Part shown: positions 32,884 to 42,130 of the stretch, in pieces | Layout of the letters: every line of letters begins with the position of its first letter | Position numbering within the stretch: the first letter of the stretch is position 1 | From: Paeniglutamicibacter psychrophenolicus | Lineage (GTDB): Bacteria; Actinomycetota; Actinomycetes; Actinomycetales; Micrococcaceae | Direction: 5' to 3' | DNA: 64,000 nucleotides | Assembly (NCBI RefSeq): GCF_030812255.1 | Contig: NZ_JAUSSH010000004.1 | Coordinates: forward strand, 62,001 to 126,000 | The notes under the pieces: model-generated | Database searches by the model: none | The model's input: the letters and a program-made list of their open reading frames with translations, nothing else | What the model was told of the DNA's origin: nothing | Translations under genes and position numbers: made by a program

Positions 32884-33981
32884 CTAGGCGATCCGCGTTC
32901 CCGCGGCGAGCTTGCCCGCCGGGGTCCTGAGGCGGTTTCGCCCGGCGGCCACGATGCCTCCCGCCAGCAGGACCTGGATGCCAAGGCCCAGCGGCCACAA
33001 CGGCGCGGGAGTCGGGGGCAACGCGGTGTTCTTGACCCCGTTCAGGCACGGGATCTGGAATTCCGGGCCCGCCTGCGAGTAGCGCACGCCCTCGCTGATG
33101 GCCCCCATCGGGCCGGCCTCGGCGAACATCGACGAATCCTCCGGGGCCGGGGACCGCGGTGCGGCATCGGCGACCACCACAAACGGGTTGGCCGCCAGCA
33201 GCCAGGTGATGCGTTCGGTGGCAAAGGTTTCCTGCACGTAGGTCCGGTCTTCGCAGGTGTAGTTGTTCTCGTCCCAATCCCCCGGGAAATCGCCGTTCAT
33301 GTACGTCTCGGGCCAAACCTGGTTGGAGACATTGACGTCGGTCTTCACCAATTGCATGCTCAGCCCGTAGGAAATCAAGGTCCCGAGCCCGAGCAACGCC
33401 ACCAGCAGGTAGGTGACCATGACGGCGAATAACGTGCGGTTGGCCAGCGCAGAAACCCCGACCCCGATCGCGCAAACGATGCCCAGTTCGACCGCCAGCA
33501 TGGCCAGCAGCACCGGCGCCGCCGGCAGGTACACGTCTCCGTAGGTCATCGCCCAGCCGATCAACGGGATCGTGACCACCAGGAACCCCAGCGATGCCAC
33601 CCACGAGGCCAGCCACTTGCCCCAGAGCAATTGCCCCGGGGTGAGCAGCGTGTTCTGCAGGATCGCCAGGGTTCCGTTGGCCCGGTCCCCGGTGATCGAG
33701 TTGGCGCTCAGTGCCGGGGCGATGAGCATGCCGAAGAAGAGGACGAACGCGATGACCAACTCGAACATCACCTGCCCGGCACCGAATCCGTCTTCCCCGA
33801 CGCTCAGGGCTGCAAGGCCCACGACGGCGGCGACCACCACGAACCAAATGCCCAGCATGATGTACCAGCCGCGGTTGCGGATCCGCTGCCGGATCTCCAG
33901 GCCGAAGACGGTGCGGATGCCCGCAAGGTAGCCCAGTGCCGGGGCGGCGCTTCGTACGCGCGGGGACGTGGAGATACTCAT
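32884..33981 (-). CDS. ABC-2 type transporter permease
   Basis: The 365-residue membrane protein has about six helices. Its N-terminus reads VFGLEIRQRIRNRGWYIML, a common start of ABC-2 exporter permeases, and helix 2 is followed by IAPALSANSITGDRANGTL, the family core. A ~120-residue extracytoplasmic loop between the last two helices contains cysteines (NYTCEDRTY and QIPCLNGVK) that may form a disulphide. The start ATG overlaps the ATPase stop by four bases, so the two are coupled. Substrate unknown. Confidence 0.85.
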   Translation of the reverse strand: MSISTSPRVRSAAPALGYLAGIRTVFGLEIRQRIRNRGWYIMLGIWFVVVAAVVGLAALSVGEDGFGAGQVMFELVIAFVLFFGMLIAPALSANSITGDRANGTLAILQNTLLTPGQLLWGKWLASWVASLGFLVVTIPLIGWAMTYGDVYLPAAPVLLAMLAVELGIVCAIGVGVSALANRTLFAVMVTYLLVALLGLGTLISYGLSMQLVKTDVNVSNQVWPETYMNGDFPGDWDENNYTCEDRTYVQETFATERITWLLAANPFVVVADAAPRSPAPEDSSMFAEAGPMGAISEGVRYSQAGPEFQIPCLNGVKNTALPPTPAPLWPLGLGIQVLLAGGIVAAGRNRLRTPAGKLAAGTRIA

Positions 33982-34958
33982 GGCATTTCATCCTCAAGGC
34001 TCAGGTAGGTCTCTTCGAGAAGGCCGGAAGTCGGGGCGAATGCCGTGACGGGAACCCCTGCACCGGCCAGCCTGCCTAGAAGCTCCCCGGCCTGGACTTC
34101 CCCGGTGAGCTTCAGCTTGGCGCTGCCCCCGCCGTTTTCCAGGTTGCCGCGATACGCCGCCTCGAAGTTGGCTTCCGCCAAGGCGACGCGCAGCATCTCC
34201 AGGTCCAGGCTGGCGATGGTGTAGCCGCGGCTCTGCGCCCCGGCTTCGGCAAGACTCTGGCTGCGCACGGTTTTGCCCCGGGACAGGAACACCGCCGCGT
34301 CGGCGATTTCATCGAGTTCCACCAACACGTGCGAGCTGATCACCACGGTCTTCCCGCTGTCTGCGAGCTGGCGCACGAGCGTGCGCAGTTGCACGCGTGC
34401 TCCCGGGTCCAGCCCGCTGGCGGGCTCGTCAAGGAGCAGCACTGACGGGTCGTTGACCAATGCCCTCGCCAGCGAGAGCCGTTGGGCCTGCCCGCGAGAG
34501 AGGACCCGGGCCGGGGTGTCGGCCAGCTCCCCGAGGTTCACGACCTCGAGCAACTCCGCGGCTCGCACCCTGGCCTGCGCCTTGCCGATCCCGTACAGGG
34601 CGGCGACGGTGGTGAGGATTTCCCTGCTGGTCAGGGACTCCCAGAAGCCCAGCGTGTCGGGCATCCAACCCAGGACGGCGCGCACCGCGCGGGGATCTGC
34701 CGTCGGGTCGATGCCCTGGATGCGGATGCTTCCGGCATCCGGGCGCAGCAGGGATGCCAGCATCAGCAGCAATGTCGTCTTGCCCGACCCGTTGGGTCCG
34801 ATCAACGCCGTGACTTTTCCCGGCGCAGCATGGAAATCAATGTTTTCCACCGCCCGCACCGCCCCAAAGGAGCGGGCCAGGCCGGTGGCCGTGATTCCCG
34901 AACCTAGATCCTGCCGTTGCCCCGGCGCTCGGCCTGGGACCGTGACAGCTGATTCCAT
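33978..34958 (-). CDS. ABC transporter ATP-binding protein
   Basis: The 326-residue ATPase has Walker A (LIGPNGSGKTTLLLML), a Q-loop region, the signature VLSRGQAQRLSLARALVND, Walker B (VLLLDEPASGLDPGAR) and the switch histidine (VVISSHVLVELDEIAD), followed by a ~100-residue C-terminal regulatory segment typical of exporters. ATG 34958 is used because the longer in-frame start at 35033 lacks ribosome-site support. It forms a two-gene exporter with the permease. The signature has LSRGQ, close to the usual LSGGQ. Confidence 0.9.
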   Translation of the reverse strand: MESAVTVPGRAPGQRQDLGSGITATGLARSFGAVRAVENIDFHAAPGKVTALIGPNGSGKTTLLLMLASLLRPDAGSIRIQGIDPTADPRAVRAVLGWMPDTLGFWESLTSREILTTVAALYGIGKAQARVRAAELLEVVNLGELADTPARVLSRGQAQRLSLARALVNDPSVLLLDEPASGLDPGARVQLRTLVRQLADSGKTVVISSHVLVELDEIADAAVFLSRGKTVRSQSLAEAGAQSRGYTIASLDLEMLRVALAEANFEAAYRGNLENGGGSAKLKLTGEVQAGELLGRLAGAGVPVTAFAPTSGLLEETYLSLEDEMP

Positions 34959-35281
34959 GAGATCCCACCCTGTACTTGTTCCGATGGCTCCCCCGGGCCC
35001 GATCCTCCCAAGGTACGCAGTCTGACTAGGCAAGTCACGCGTTTATCCATTCCGTTACCAAATAGCATTCTTCGGGCCCCAAAATCACCACGCTCCTTCA
35101 CACGGGGTGACCTGCGCGATATCCAACCGAGCAAATAGACCAGCCAAACCCCGCTATATGACCTAGAACGGTCACGCATTGGAGCTCCGGTGCATCACAA
35201 TGGCTAATATGGAAGCGGTGCCGGCCACGGCTGCGCCGATTGAAGTCCACCTATTTCCCGTCCCATGGAGTGTGCTGACGC

Positions 35282-36568
35282 ATGAGCCTGATTGTCCAAA
35301 AATTCGGCGGATCATCCGTGTCGGATGCCGAAGGCATCAAACGCGTTGCCCGTCGGATTATTGACACCAAGTCCGCCGGCCACGAAGTCGTCGTGGTGGT
35401 TTCCGCCATGGGCGACACCACCGATGAGCTGCTCGATCTTGCCGGCCAACTGACCGAAGAGGCTCCCGCCCGCGAGATGGACATGCTGCTGTCCGCCGGC
35501 GAACGCATCTCCATGGCATTGCTGGCCATGGCCATCGACGGACTGGGCGCCAAGGCCGCGTCCTTCACCGGCTCGCAGGCCGGCATGATGACCGATTCCA
35601 TTCACGGCAAGGCCCGCGTGATCGAGGTTTCCCCACAGCGCGTGCGTCGTGCCATCGACCGCGGCTACGTCGCGATCGTTGCCGGGTTCCAGGGAATGAG
35701 CAAGGAATCCAACGACATCACCACGATGGGCCGCGGCGGTTCGGACACCACTGCGGTGGCCCTGGCTGCCGCGCTCGGCGCCGACGTGTGTGAGATCTAC
35801 ACCGATGTCGACGGCATCTACACCGCCGACCCGCGCGTGGTTCCGGCGGCCCGCAAGATCGACACCATCTCCAGCGAGGAAATGCTCGAGATGGCCGCCT
35901 CGGGCGCCAAGATCCTGCACCTGCGCTGCGTTGAATATGCGCGCCGCTTCGGGGTCCCGCTGCATGTGCGCTCCTCGTTCAGCACCAATGAGGGAACCTG
36001 GGTCCTGCCCAGCCCCGATGACCAGATCAAGATTCAAGAGGGAGAACCCTTGGAACAGCCCATCATTTCCGGTGTAGCCCACGACCGTTCCGAAGCCAAG
36101 GTCACCATTGTCGGCGTTCCCGACATTCCGGGCAAGGCCGCCCAGATCTTCCGCGTCATTGCCGGCGCCCACGCCAACATCGACATGATCGTCCAGAACA
36201 TCTCCACCTCCGGCTCGGGTCGCACGGACATTTCCTTCACCCTGCCGATGGTCGATGGAAAGCATGTCCAGGAAGCCTTGCGTTCCGCGCAGGAGGAGAT
36301 CGGCTTCGAAGCCATCTCCTACAACGAGAACGTCGGCAAGCTCTCGCTTATCGGTGCGGGCATGCGGTCGAACCCGGGCGTCTCTTTCACCTTCTTCGAG
36401 GCGCTGCACCAGGCCGGCGTGAACGTGGACATGATTTCCACCTCTGAAATCCGCATTTCGATTGTCACCGACGCCAACAAGCTCGACGACGCGGTACGTG
36501 CGATCCACGCCGCTTTCGATCTTGATGCCGAGGACGAAGCAACCGTCTACGGCGGTACCGGCCGCTAA
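35282..36568 (+). CDS. lysC: Aspartate kinase (lysC), alpha subunit
   Basis: The enzyme phosphorylates aspartate, entering the lysine, threonine, methionine and diaminopimelate pathways. The kinase domain has VQKFGGSSVSDAEGI, TMGRGGSDTTAVALAAALGA and the metal/ATP segment. Two ACT domains follow (VTIVGVPDIPGKAAQIFRV and LSLIGAGMRSNPGVSFTFFE), which allow feedback by lysine/threonine. At 428 residues it matches actinobacterial alpha subunits. An internal TTG with a good ribosome site could give a separate beta subunit. The usual neighbour asd is not downstream; a terminator and a convergent HNH gene follow. Confidence 0.96.
   Translation: MSLIVQKFGGSSVSDAEGIKRVARRIIDTKSAGHEVVVVVSAMGDTTDELLDLAGQLTEEAPAREMDMLLSAGERISMALLAMAIDGLGAKAASFTGSQAGMMTDSIHGKARVIEVSPQRVRRAIDRGYVAIVAGFQGMSKESNDITTMGRGGSDTTAVALAAALGADVCEIYTDVDGIYTADPRVVPAARKIDTISSEEMLEMAASGAKILHLRCVEYARRFGVPLHVRSSFSTNEGTWVLPSPDDQIKIQEGEPLEQPIISGVAHDRSEAKVTIVGVPDIPGKAAQIFRVIAGAHANIDMIVQNISTSGSGRTDISFTLPMVDGKHVQEALRSAQEEIGFEAISYNENVGKLSLIGAGMRSNPGVSFTFFEALHQAGVNVDMISTSEIRISIVTDANKLDDAVRAIHAAFDLDAEDEATVYGGTGR
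36030..36052 (+). promoter_or_regulatory. Internal ribosome site and start for the aspartate kinase beta subunit
   Basis: GAGGGAG (36038-36044) lies six bases before TTG 36050, which is in frame at codon 257 and opens the regulatory ACT part (LEQPIISGVAHDRSEAK). The same position is used as the start of the beta subunit in other lysC genes of Gram-positive bacteria. It predicts a 172-residue protein and an alpha2-beta2 enzyme. Confidence 0.7.
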
Positions 36569-36593
36569 TTCCCGGTCGATCTTGAACGCCACG

Positions 36594-36650
36594 CGGTCCG
36601 TGGCGCCGGGGCACGCGTCATCGCGTGTTCCGGCGCCACGGACCGTTTTC
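36594..36650 (+). terminator. Terminator of lysC
   Basis: CGGTCCGTGGCGCCGG (36594-36609) pairs with CCGGCGCCACGGACCG (36630-36645), and inner bases CACGCG/CGCGTG extend the stem to a four-base loop. It is followed by TTTTC. This is very stable and could act in both directions, also ending the convergent HNH gene. Confidence 0.93.
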
Positions 36651-36716
36651 GTTGGCGGGCGTGAGGGGGCCCGGCATGCTGCGCGCGTGGTGCGGGGTGG
36701 TTGTTGGTTCCCGGGA

Positions 36717-38102
36717 TCAGCCGGGGGTGCCGGGCAGCGGCGGCGCGGTGGAGGTGTAGGTTGCCCCGACCGGGGTGGTGATCTCGATGGTGTGCCGCCC
36801 ACCGCTGTCCACGACGCGCTCTTCCCAGCCGGATTGTTCCTTGGTCTGGTTGCAGCTTGCACACCTGCCGGCCGAATTGGCCTCGCTGGTCGGGCCGCCG
36901 CGGCTGTGTTGGACCACGTGGTCGAAATGCTTGATGGGTGCGTTGCACCAGGGGGTGCGGCAGTACCTGTCGCGGATGCTGATCAGGTCCTTGAGGGCTG
37001 TGGGGAACTGGCGGGACCTGGAGTCCATGGCCACCAGCGCCCCGGTGTCCGGGTGGGTGTAGATCCTCTTGAGGGACACCAGCCCCCGGTAGCGTTCCCT
37101 GTCCTGGGGGTCCCGCCCGGCGACCACCATCCTGGCCCAGGTGGAGGGGACGGTGCCATAGCCGATCAGGTGGGCTGGTTCGCTGGAGCCCTGAAAGAGG
37201 GTGCGGTCGTTCATGACCAGGTGGAGGACGACCTTCACGCCCTCGGCCGGCTTCCTCCCGGTGACCCGGTCCACCAGCACGTCCGCCCGGATCTGGGCCA
37301 GGGTGCGGGGGTCCCCGGCCGCCTTGATCTCCCTGGCCGCCTCGTCCAGAGCCTGGTGCACGGCCAGCCCGTCGTCGACGGGCAGCAGCCCGGCCAGCTG
37401 CATCATGCCGTCGCGGGCCGGGAACGCGGCCGCGTAGCGCCCGGCCCTGGCCTCTTCCAGTCTTCCCAGCGAATCGGAGCTGTCGTATTCGAAGGCGAAC
37501 TTGCGGACCCTGTCCACCAGCGCGCGCGGGCACAGCCCCTTCAGTCCTTCCGGATTGCGCAGCAAGGCGGCATCGATTTCCTCGCGCTGCGCCGAGGGGA
37601 GGTGCTGGGTTTCCCGGTCGATGGCCCGCGCCTGGGATTCGCTGATCTTTCCGCGCAGCAGGGCGATGAGGGTGAAGGGCAGGTCGGCGATCAGGCGGTC
37701 CGCGAAACCTAGGAAGGCCCGGCCCTGGTCCGGGGATTCCCGGCGGGCCAACGCGATTTGTGACCCGACCCCGTAGGCCGGGTTGTTTCCCCGCACCCCG
37801 GCCTCGGTCCTGAGGGCCACCACGTCGGCCTCCATGAGGGTCGCCGACATGGCCTGTGCGCCGGCCGCGGCGCCCTTGATCTCCTCGACCATGCCGATCT
37901 TCTCGTGGTGTTCCCTGGCGGTGCCTCCCGAGTCCAGGGCCGCCAGGCCGTCTCGCACATACCTCAGGAACGCCATGTCGTCCTCGTGGCTCCGTCCCGG
38001 TGCCGGCAGGGCGGAAGGTGCCGGGGGCGTTGGGCCCGCCGGCGCAATGTTTTCGTTTGGAGGTTCGTCTTCCGAATCCCCTTTATGGTATTCATCGAAC
38101 AT
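36717..38102 (-). CDS. DUF222-HNH endonuclease family protein (second copy type)
   Basis: This 461-residue protein has an N-terminal acidic tail, a DUF222 helical body (LMEADVVALRTEAGVR, RLIADLPFTLIALLRGKISE, AREIKAAGDPRTLAQIRADV) and an HNH nuclease motif CRTPWCNAPIKHFDHVVQHS followed by GGPTSEANSAGRCASCNQ. It differs clearly in sequence from the copy at 22000, so it is not a recent duplication. The GGAGG directly before ATG 38102 is unusually close (one base), so initiation may occur further in. It sits where asd is often found after lysC, in the opposite direction. Confidence 0.85.
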   Translation of the reverse strand: MFDEYHKGDSEDEPPNENIAPAGPTPPAPSALPAPGRSHEDDMAFLRYVRDGLAALDSGGTAREHHEKIGMVEEIKGAAAGAQAMSATLMEADVVALRTEAGVRGNNPAYGVGSQIALARRESPDQGRAFLGFADRLIADLPFTLIALLRGKISESQARAIDRETQHLPSAQREEIDAALLRNPEGLKGLCPRALVDRVRKFAFEYDSSDSLGRLEEARAGRYAAAFPARDGMMQLAGLLPVDDGLAVHQALDEAAREIKAAGDPRTLAQIRADVLVDRVTGRKPAEGVKVVLHLVMNDRTLFQGSSEPAHLIGYGTVPSTWARMVVAGRDPQDRERYRGLVSLKRIYTHPDTGALVAMDSRSRQFPTALKDLISIRDRYCRTPWCNAPIKHFDHVVQHSRGGPTSEANSAGRCASCNQTKEQSGWEERVVDSGGRHTIEITTPVGATYTSTAPPLPGTPG

Positions 38103-38293
38103 ACCTCCATTCTACGCCGCAAGACCGGCAAAGTGAAGACCCGGAATGCGACCATTCTGACACAAGAGTCCATGTCAGCATCGGTTTTTGGTTATCCCCA
38201 GAACTGCGCGGAGGGCTTGACAATCGGGCCGGGAATGGGCATCCAAGCCGCAGAAATTGCTGCTTCCCGGCCCCGGCGCGAGACAATGGTTGA

Positions 38294-39199
38294 ATGCTTC
38301 CCTCCACCCCGACCTGGCTGCTTCAAGAGCAGTGGCTGCCCGCGGCCGCCGCCCACCAGGCGCGAGCCAAACGCTTTGGCGAGCCGTTCACCGAGCGCCG
38401 GATGAAGCGGCAGAAGCATCCGGTCGAGGATTTCCTCTTCACCTATTACACGCAGAAGCCCGGACAGCTCTACCGCTGGCATCCGGGACCCGGCGTGGTC
38501 CTGGCCGGGGAAAAGGCCCGTGAACGAGCGGATTGGAAGTTCTACCAAGAGGTCATCGACCCGGATTCCGGCGAGCGCGGCTACACGGTGGACCTGACGG
38601 CATTCGCCGACGCCCGAGCCGAGGCGATCCGTTTCGCCGCGATCATCCTGGCCGGCACGGCATCGCGCCCGGGGAACTTCGCCTGCTTCGGGCTGCACGA
38701 ATGGGCCATGGCCTACAAGTCGGCGGACAACGGCATCCGCCACGAATACCTGCCGCTGCGGCTGGGCTCCGCGGGGACCGACGCGGTGGTGGAGGAACAC
38801 AAGATCCGTTGCACCCACTTCGATGCCTTCAGGTTCTACACCCCCGAGGCCGTGCCGCTCAACGAGCTGCAGCCGACCCGCGAGACCCAGCGGGACCTGG
38901 AACAGCCCGGCTGCCTGCACGCCAACATGGACCTGTACAAGTGGGCCTACAAGCTCACCCCGGCCGTTCCCACCGACCTGGTCATGGACTGCTTCGAACT
39001 CGCCTGGGACATCCGCACCATGGACATGCAGGCCTCGCCGTACGACCTGGCGGACTGGGGCCAGGAGCCGATCCGCATCGAAACACCCGCGGGCAAGGCC
39101 GAATACGTGCGCCTGCAAAAGGAGTTCGCCGACCGCTCCCAGGTCCTGCGCGGGCGGCTGCTGGCCGTTGCCCAATCGCTTCCGGTGCCACAGACTTGA
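38294..39199 (+). CDS. 3-methyladenine DNA glycosylase-annotated family protein
   Basis: The 301-residue protein has RMKRQKHPVEDFLFTYYTQK, QLYRWHPGPGVVL, FGLHEWAMAYK and RCTHFDAFRFYTPEA, which are hallmarks of an actinobacterial family automatically named 3-methyladenine DNA glycosylase. There is no HhH-GPD or AAG fold that I can recognise, and the assigned activity has no visible basis. The tyrosine/histidine-rich core suggests a metal or aromatic ligand. It is flanked by an HNH gene and a lipoprotein, with no evident operon. Confidence 0.75.
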   Translation: MLPSTPTWLLQEQWLPAAAAHQARAKRFGEPFTERRMKRQKHPVEDFLFTYYTQKPGQLYRWHPGPGVVLAGEKARERADWKFYQEVIDPDSGERGYTVDLTAFADARAEAIRFAAIILAGTASRPGNFACFGLHEWAMAYKSADNGIRHEYLPLRLGSAGTDAVVEEHKIRCTHFDAFRFYTPEAVPLNELQPTRETQRDLEQPGCLHANMDLYKWAYKLTPAVPTDLVMDCFELAWDIRTMDMQASPYDLADWGQEPIRIETPAGKAEYVRLQKEFADRSQVLRGRLLAVAQSLPVPQT

Positions 39200-39247
39200 G
39201 ATAGGCCGGTAGCCACCGAATCCGGCACCAGACGGGAGGGCTCGTTC

Positions 39248-39739
39248 ATGCGGTCCACGTCTTCCTTCATGGCGACGGCCCTGCTCGTCGGCGCCGCGCT
39301 CCTGCTTTCCGGGTGCGCCGGATCCACCGGCGGCGGGACCACGCCGTTCGAATCCGCCACTCCGCCGGCACCTTCCACTTCGCCCGGCACGGGCCCTCCG
39401 ACCACCGACCTGCAGGTCTCGATCCGGGCCGACGGCTCCGTGGAGAGCGCGCACTACCGCCTGCTGTGCCGGGGTGCCGGCCCGCTGCCCGAAAGCCGGC
39501 ACCCGGACGCGGCACGGGCCTGCGCCTTGGTGGCCAAGGAACCAAATCTGCTCGCCGGCCCCCGTCGCGGCGCCAACGTTGCGTGCACCATGCAATACGG
39601 CGGACCGGCGGTGGCCGTGGTGAGCGGGACGATGGACGGGCGCGCGGTGAACCGCCGCTTCGACCTGCGCGACGGCTGCGGGATCGCCGACTGGCACGCG
39701 GCCCTGGCGCTGCTGGTCGACCAGCCCGCCCTGCAGTGA
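39248..39739 (+). CDS. Lipoprotein with subtilisin-inhibitor-like (SSI) domain
   Basis: The signal peptide ends in the lipobox LLLSGCAG (Cys23), followed by a Ser/Thr/Pro-rich linker. From about residue 55 the pattern LQVSIRADG, a Cys, HPDAARACALVAKEP, CTMQYGGPAVAVVSG, a basic stretch and DGCGIADWHAALALL matches the SSI fold, with cysteines in the spacing of its two disulphides. SSI proteins inhibit subtilisin-type serine proteases; here the protein would be tethered to the membrane. The reactive-site region around LLAGPRRG differs from classical SSI, so inhibitory specificity is unknown. Confidence 0.75.
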   Translation: MRSTSSFMATALLVGAALLLSGCAGSTGGGTTPFESATPPAPSTSPGTGPPTTDLQVSIRADGSVESAHYRLLCRGAGPLPESRHPDAARACALVAKEPNLLAGPRRGANVACTMQYGGPAVAVVSGTMDGRAVNRRFDLRDGCGIADWHAALALLVDQPALQ

Positions 39740-39767
39740 CCCCGGCCCCGAACAGGGCTTCGCGGGC

Positions 39768-40433
39768 TCAGTCCTGCACGAGGTAGCGGTGCTCGGGCCG
39801 GCCCCGGCTGCCGTAGGCCAGTTCCAGGCGCAGCGATCCGGCCTGCACCAGGTTGGCCAGATAGCGCTGCGCGGTGGCCCGGGAGATCCCCACGGCGGTG
39901 ACCACGTGCATGACGGTGGCCGGCTCCCCCGCCGCGGCAACGGCCGCCAGCACCGCCTGCTCGGTGGGGGTGGCCACGGCGCCGGCCGACTCCTCCCCGG
40001 AAAGCAGCGCGCGTTGCGCCCGGTCGATGCCCTGCTGGTCCAGCGCCGCGGCGCCATCCAATAGCCTGCGGTAGCGGGCGTAGCCGCGCAGCCGGGAGGC
40101 GAGCACCTTGGGGTCGAAGGGCTTGACCAGGTAGCCCAGCGCGCCGCGCCGGATGGCGGTGCGCACCGCGTCGACCTCGGTTGCTGCCGAGAGCACGAAC
40201 GCGTCCACGTCCAGGGATGCCAGCAGGTCCAACCCGGAACCCTGCGGCAGGTACAGATCCAGCAACAGCAGATCCGGCTGTCCCTCGGACACCGCACGCG
40301 GAACCATCCGGGCGTCGTGCACCGGGGCCAGGGCGCGGAATCCGGGAACCGCATCCACATAACCGGCGTGCAGGGCGGCGACCCGGAAGTCGTCGTCGAC
40401 GACCAGGACCTTGTAGTCGGTGTTCTCGCTCAT
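39768..40433 (-). CDS. CitB/DctR-type response regulator
   Basis: The 221-residue regulator has a receiver domain (VLVVDDDFRVAALHAGYV; Asp in LLLLDLYLP; LSAATEVDAVRTAIRRGALGYLVKPF with the conserved Lys) and a C-terminal helix-turn-helix of the CitT/DcuR kind (TEQAVLAAVAAAG, HVVTAVGISRATAQRYLANL). Its start overlaps the kinase stop by four bases (ATGA). With the kinase it most likely controls the citrate carrier transcribed divergently, like CitST over CitM in Bacillus. Confidence 0.93.
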   Translation of the reverse strand: MSENTDYKVLVVDDDFRVAALHAGYVDAVPGFRALAPVHDARMVPRAVSEGQPDLLLLDLYLPQGSGLDLLASLDVDAFVLSAATEVDAVRTAIRRGALGYLVKPFDPKVLASRLRGYARYRRLLDGAAALDQQGIDRAQRALLSGEESAGAVATPTEQAVLAAVAAAGEPATVMHVVTAVGISRATAQRYLANLVQAGSLRLELAYGSRGRPEHRYLVQD

Positions 40434-42130
40434 CTTCCGTTCTTCCCTTCGGTGGTTCCGTTCTCGGTGGACAGCACCCCGGGCAGGCGTGCGGCAAAGA
40501 CGGCCCCGGAGTGCGCATGGTCGGCGCTCCCGGGCCCGCCGGGGTCCGCGATCCAGACCTCGCCGCCGCGGGTGCGGGCCAGCCGGCGCACCAGCGGCAG
40601 CCCCACGCCTTGGCCGTGTTCCGGGGCATCGGGCAGCGCGCCGGTGCTGATTCCCTCGGCAAAGACATCGAGCCCTGGCTCGACCCCGTCCCCGGAGTCG
40701 GCGACGGCCAGGTGCAGCGTGGCGCCCTCGGAAAGCAGATCGACCTCGACCCAGCGCGGGGCGGGCCCTTCCACCGCGGCGCGCAGCGCATTGTCGATCA
40801 GGTTCCCCAGCACCGCGGTGGCGTCCTGGGCATCGATGAGGTTGCCGTAGAGCGCGCTGGCACTGCCCACGCGCAGCACCACGCCGCGCTCGTACGCCTG
40901 GACCCCCTTGGCCCCGAGGAAGGCGCGCAGGTAGGTGTCCTCGATGGCCTCGAGGTTCTGCACCGGCTCGCGCACCGGCCCGGACTCAATGACCTCGCCC
41001 AGGTAGTTGCGGGCCTCGGCCACGTCCCCGTGGTGCAGCAGCCCGGAAATGGTGTGCAGCCGGTTGGCGAATTCGTGGCGCTGGGCGCGCAGGGCCGAAG
41101 CCATGGTCTGGACCGCATCCAGCCGCGAGCCCAGGGTTTCGATGGTGGTCACATCGCGCAGCAGCACCACCTGCCCCAGGTCGGTGCCCTCGCGCCGCAC
41201 CGGGTGCACGGTGGCGACCAGCGCCGCCTGCTCGGTTTCCAGGCGCAGTGTGGCGCCGGTGCCCTCGGCGATCGCGGCAACCAACGGTGCCGGCAGCCGC
41301 GCGTCGGTGTAGGGCTGCCCGATGATGTCGGAGGACTCGTGGCGGTGCGGCAGCCCCAGCATGATCCGCGCGGCCTTGTTGCGCACCGAAACCCGCCCGT
41401 CGGGGCCGATGCCGATGACCCCGTCGGCCACCCCGTAGAGCACTGCGTCGCGGTCCCTCAGCAGCTGCGCCATCTCGGCCGGTTCCAGCCCCAGGGTCTG
41501 CGCCTTGAGCCGGCGCACCAGCCAGCGGGTCGACGCCGCGGAGAGCGCCAGGGCCCCGAGGCCCAGCCCGAGCACCCAGGCCCCCGCGGTGCGCAGCCGC
41601 GAGGCCAGCTCCTGGACGCCCACCCCGACGCTGACCTCGCCCACTACGGTGGCATCGCCCGGGGCGAAGACCGGGACCTTGGCGCGCACGGATTCGCCCA
41701 GGGTCCCGTGCTCGCGGGAGACCGATTCGTGCCCGGACAGCGCGACCGGTTCGGTGGAGACCTTTTGGCCCAGCAGGGAGGGGGTCGGGTGCGCCAGGCG
41801 GATCCCGCGGTCCTCGGTGACCACCACGAAGAACGCCCCGGTGCGCACCCGCACGCCCTCGGCCGCCTGCTGCACGTACCCGGTGCGCAGCGCCGCGGCG
41901 TCCAGCGTTTCCGCATCGGCGTAGCGCCGCACCTGCGCACGGATCTCGGGGTCGGCGGCCAGCGTGCGCGCAATGGCCAGGGCGCGCTCCTGGGCCTGTT
42001 CGTTGACGCGCTCGACGGTCACCCACATGGCGCCGGCCGCGGCGGCAAGGATCATCAGCCCCACCACAACGAACTGCAGGGTCATGATGCGGGCGGCGAA
42101 ACCGCGGGAGGGCTTGTGCGCTGGGGGCAT
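40430..42130 (-). CDS. CitA/DcuS-type sensor histidine kinase
   Basis: The 566-residue kinase has an N-terminal helix (residues ~14-36), a periplasmic Cache/PDC sensor (RTLAADPEI, ASGAFFVV-like VRTGAFFVVVTEDRGIRLAHP, GEVSVGVGVQEL), a second helix near 190-210, and a cytoplasmic PAS (YGVADGVIGIGPDGRVSVRN). The H-box is ALRAQRHEFANRLHTISGLL with His about 350, then NLIDNALRAA and GQGVGLPLVRRL. Such kinases bind di- and tricarboxylates directly. The next gene, divergent, is a citrate carrier, so citrate is the likely ligand. Confidence 0.93.
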   Translation of the reverse strand: MPPAHKPSRGFAARIMTLQFVVVGLMILAAAAGAMWVTVERVNEQAQERALAIARTLAADPEIRAQVRRYADAETLDAAALRTGYVQQAAEGVRVRTGAFFVVVTEDRGIRLAHPTPSLLGQKVSTEPVALSGHESVSREHGTLGESVRAKVPVFAPGDATVVGEVSVGVGVQELASRLRTAGAWVLGLGLGALALSAASTRWLVRRLKAQTLGLEPAEMAQLLRDRDAVLYGVADGVIGIGPDGRVSVRNKAARIMLGLPHRHESSDIIGQPYTDARLPAPLVAAIAEGTGATLRLETEQAALVATVHPVRREGTDLGQVVLLRDVTTIETLGSRLDAVQTMASALRAQRHEFANRLHTISGLLHHGDVAEARNYLGEVIESGPVREPVQNLEAIEDTYLRAFLGAKGVQAYERGVVLRVGSASALYGNLIDAQDATAVLGNLIDNALRAAVEGPAPRWVEVDLLSEGATLHLAVADSGDGVEPGLDVFAEGISTGALPDAPEHGQGVGLPLVRRLARTRGGEVWIADPGGPGSADHAHSGAVFAARLPGVLSTENGTTEGKNGR

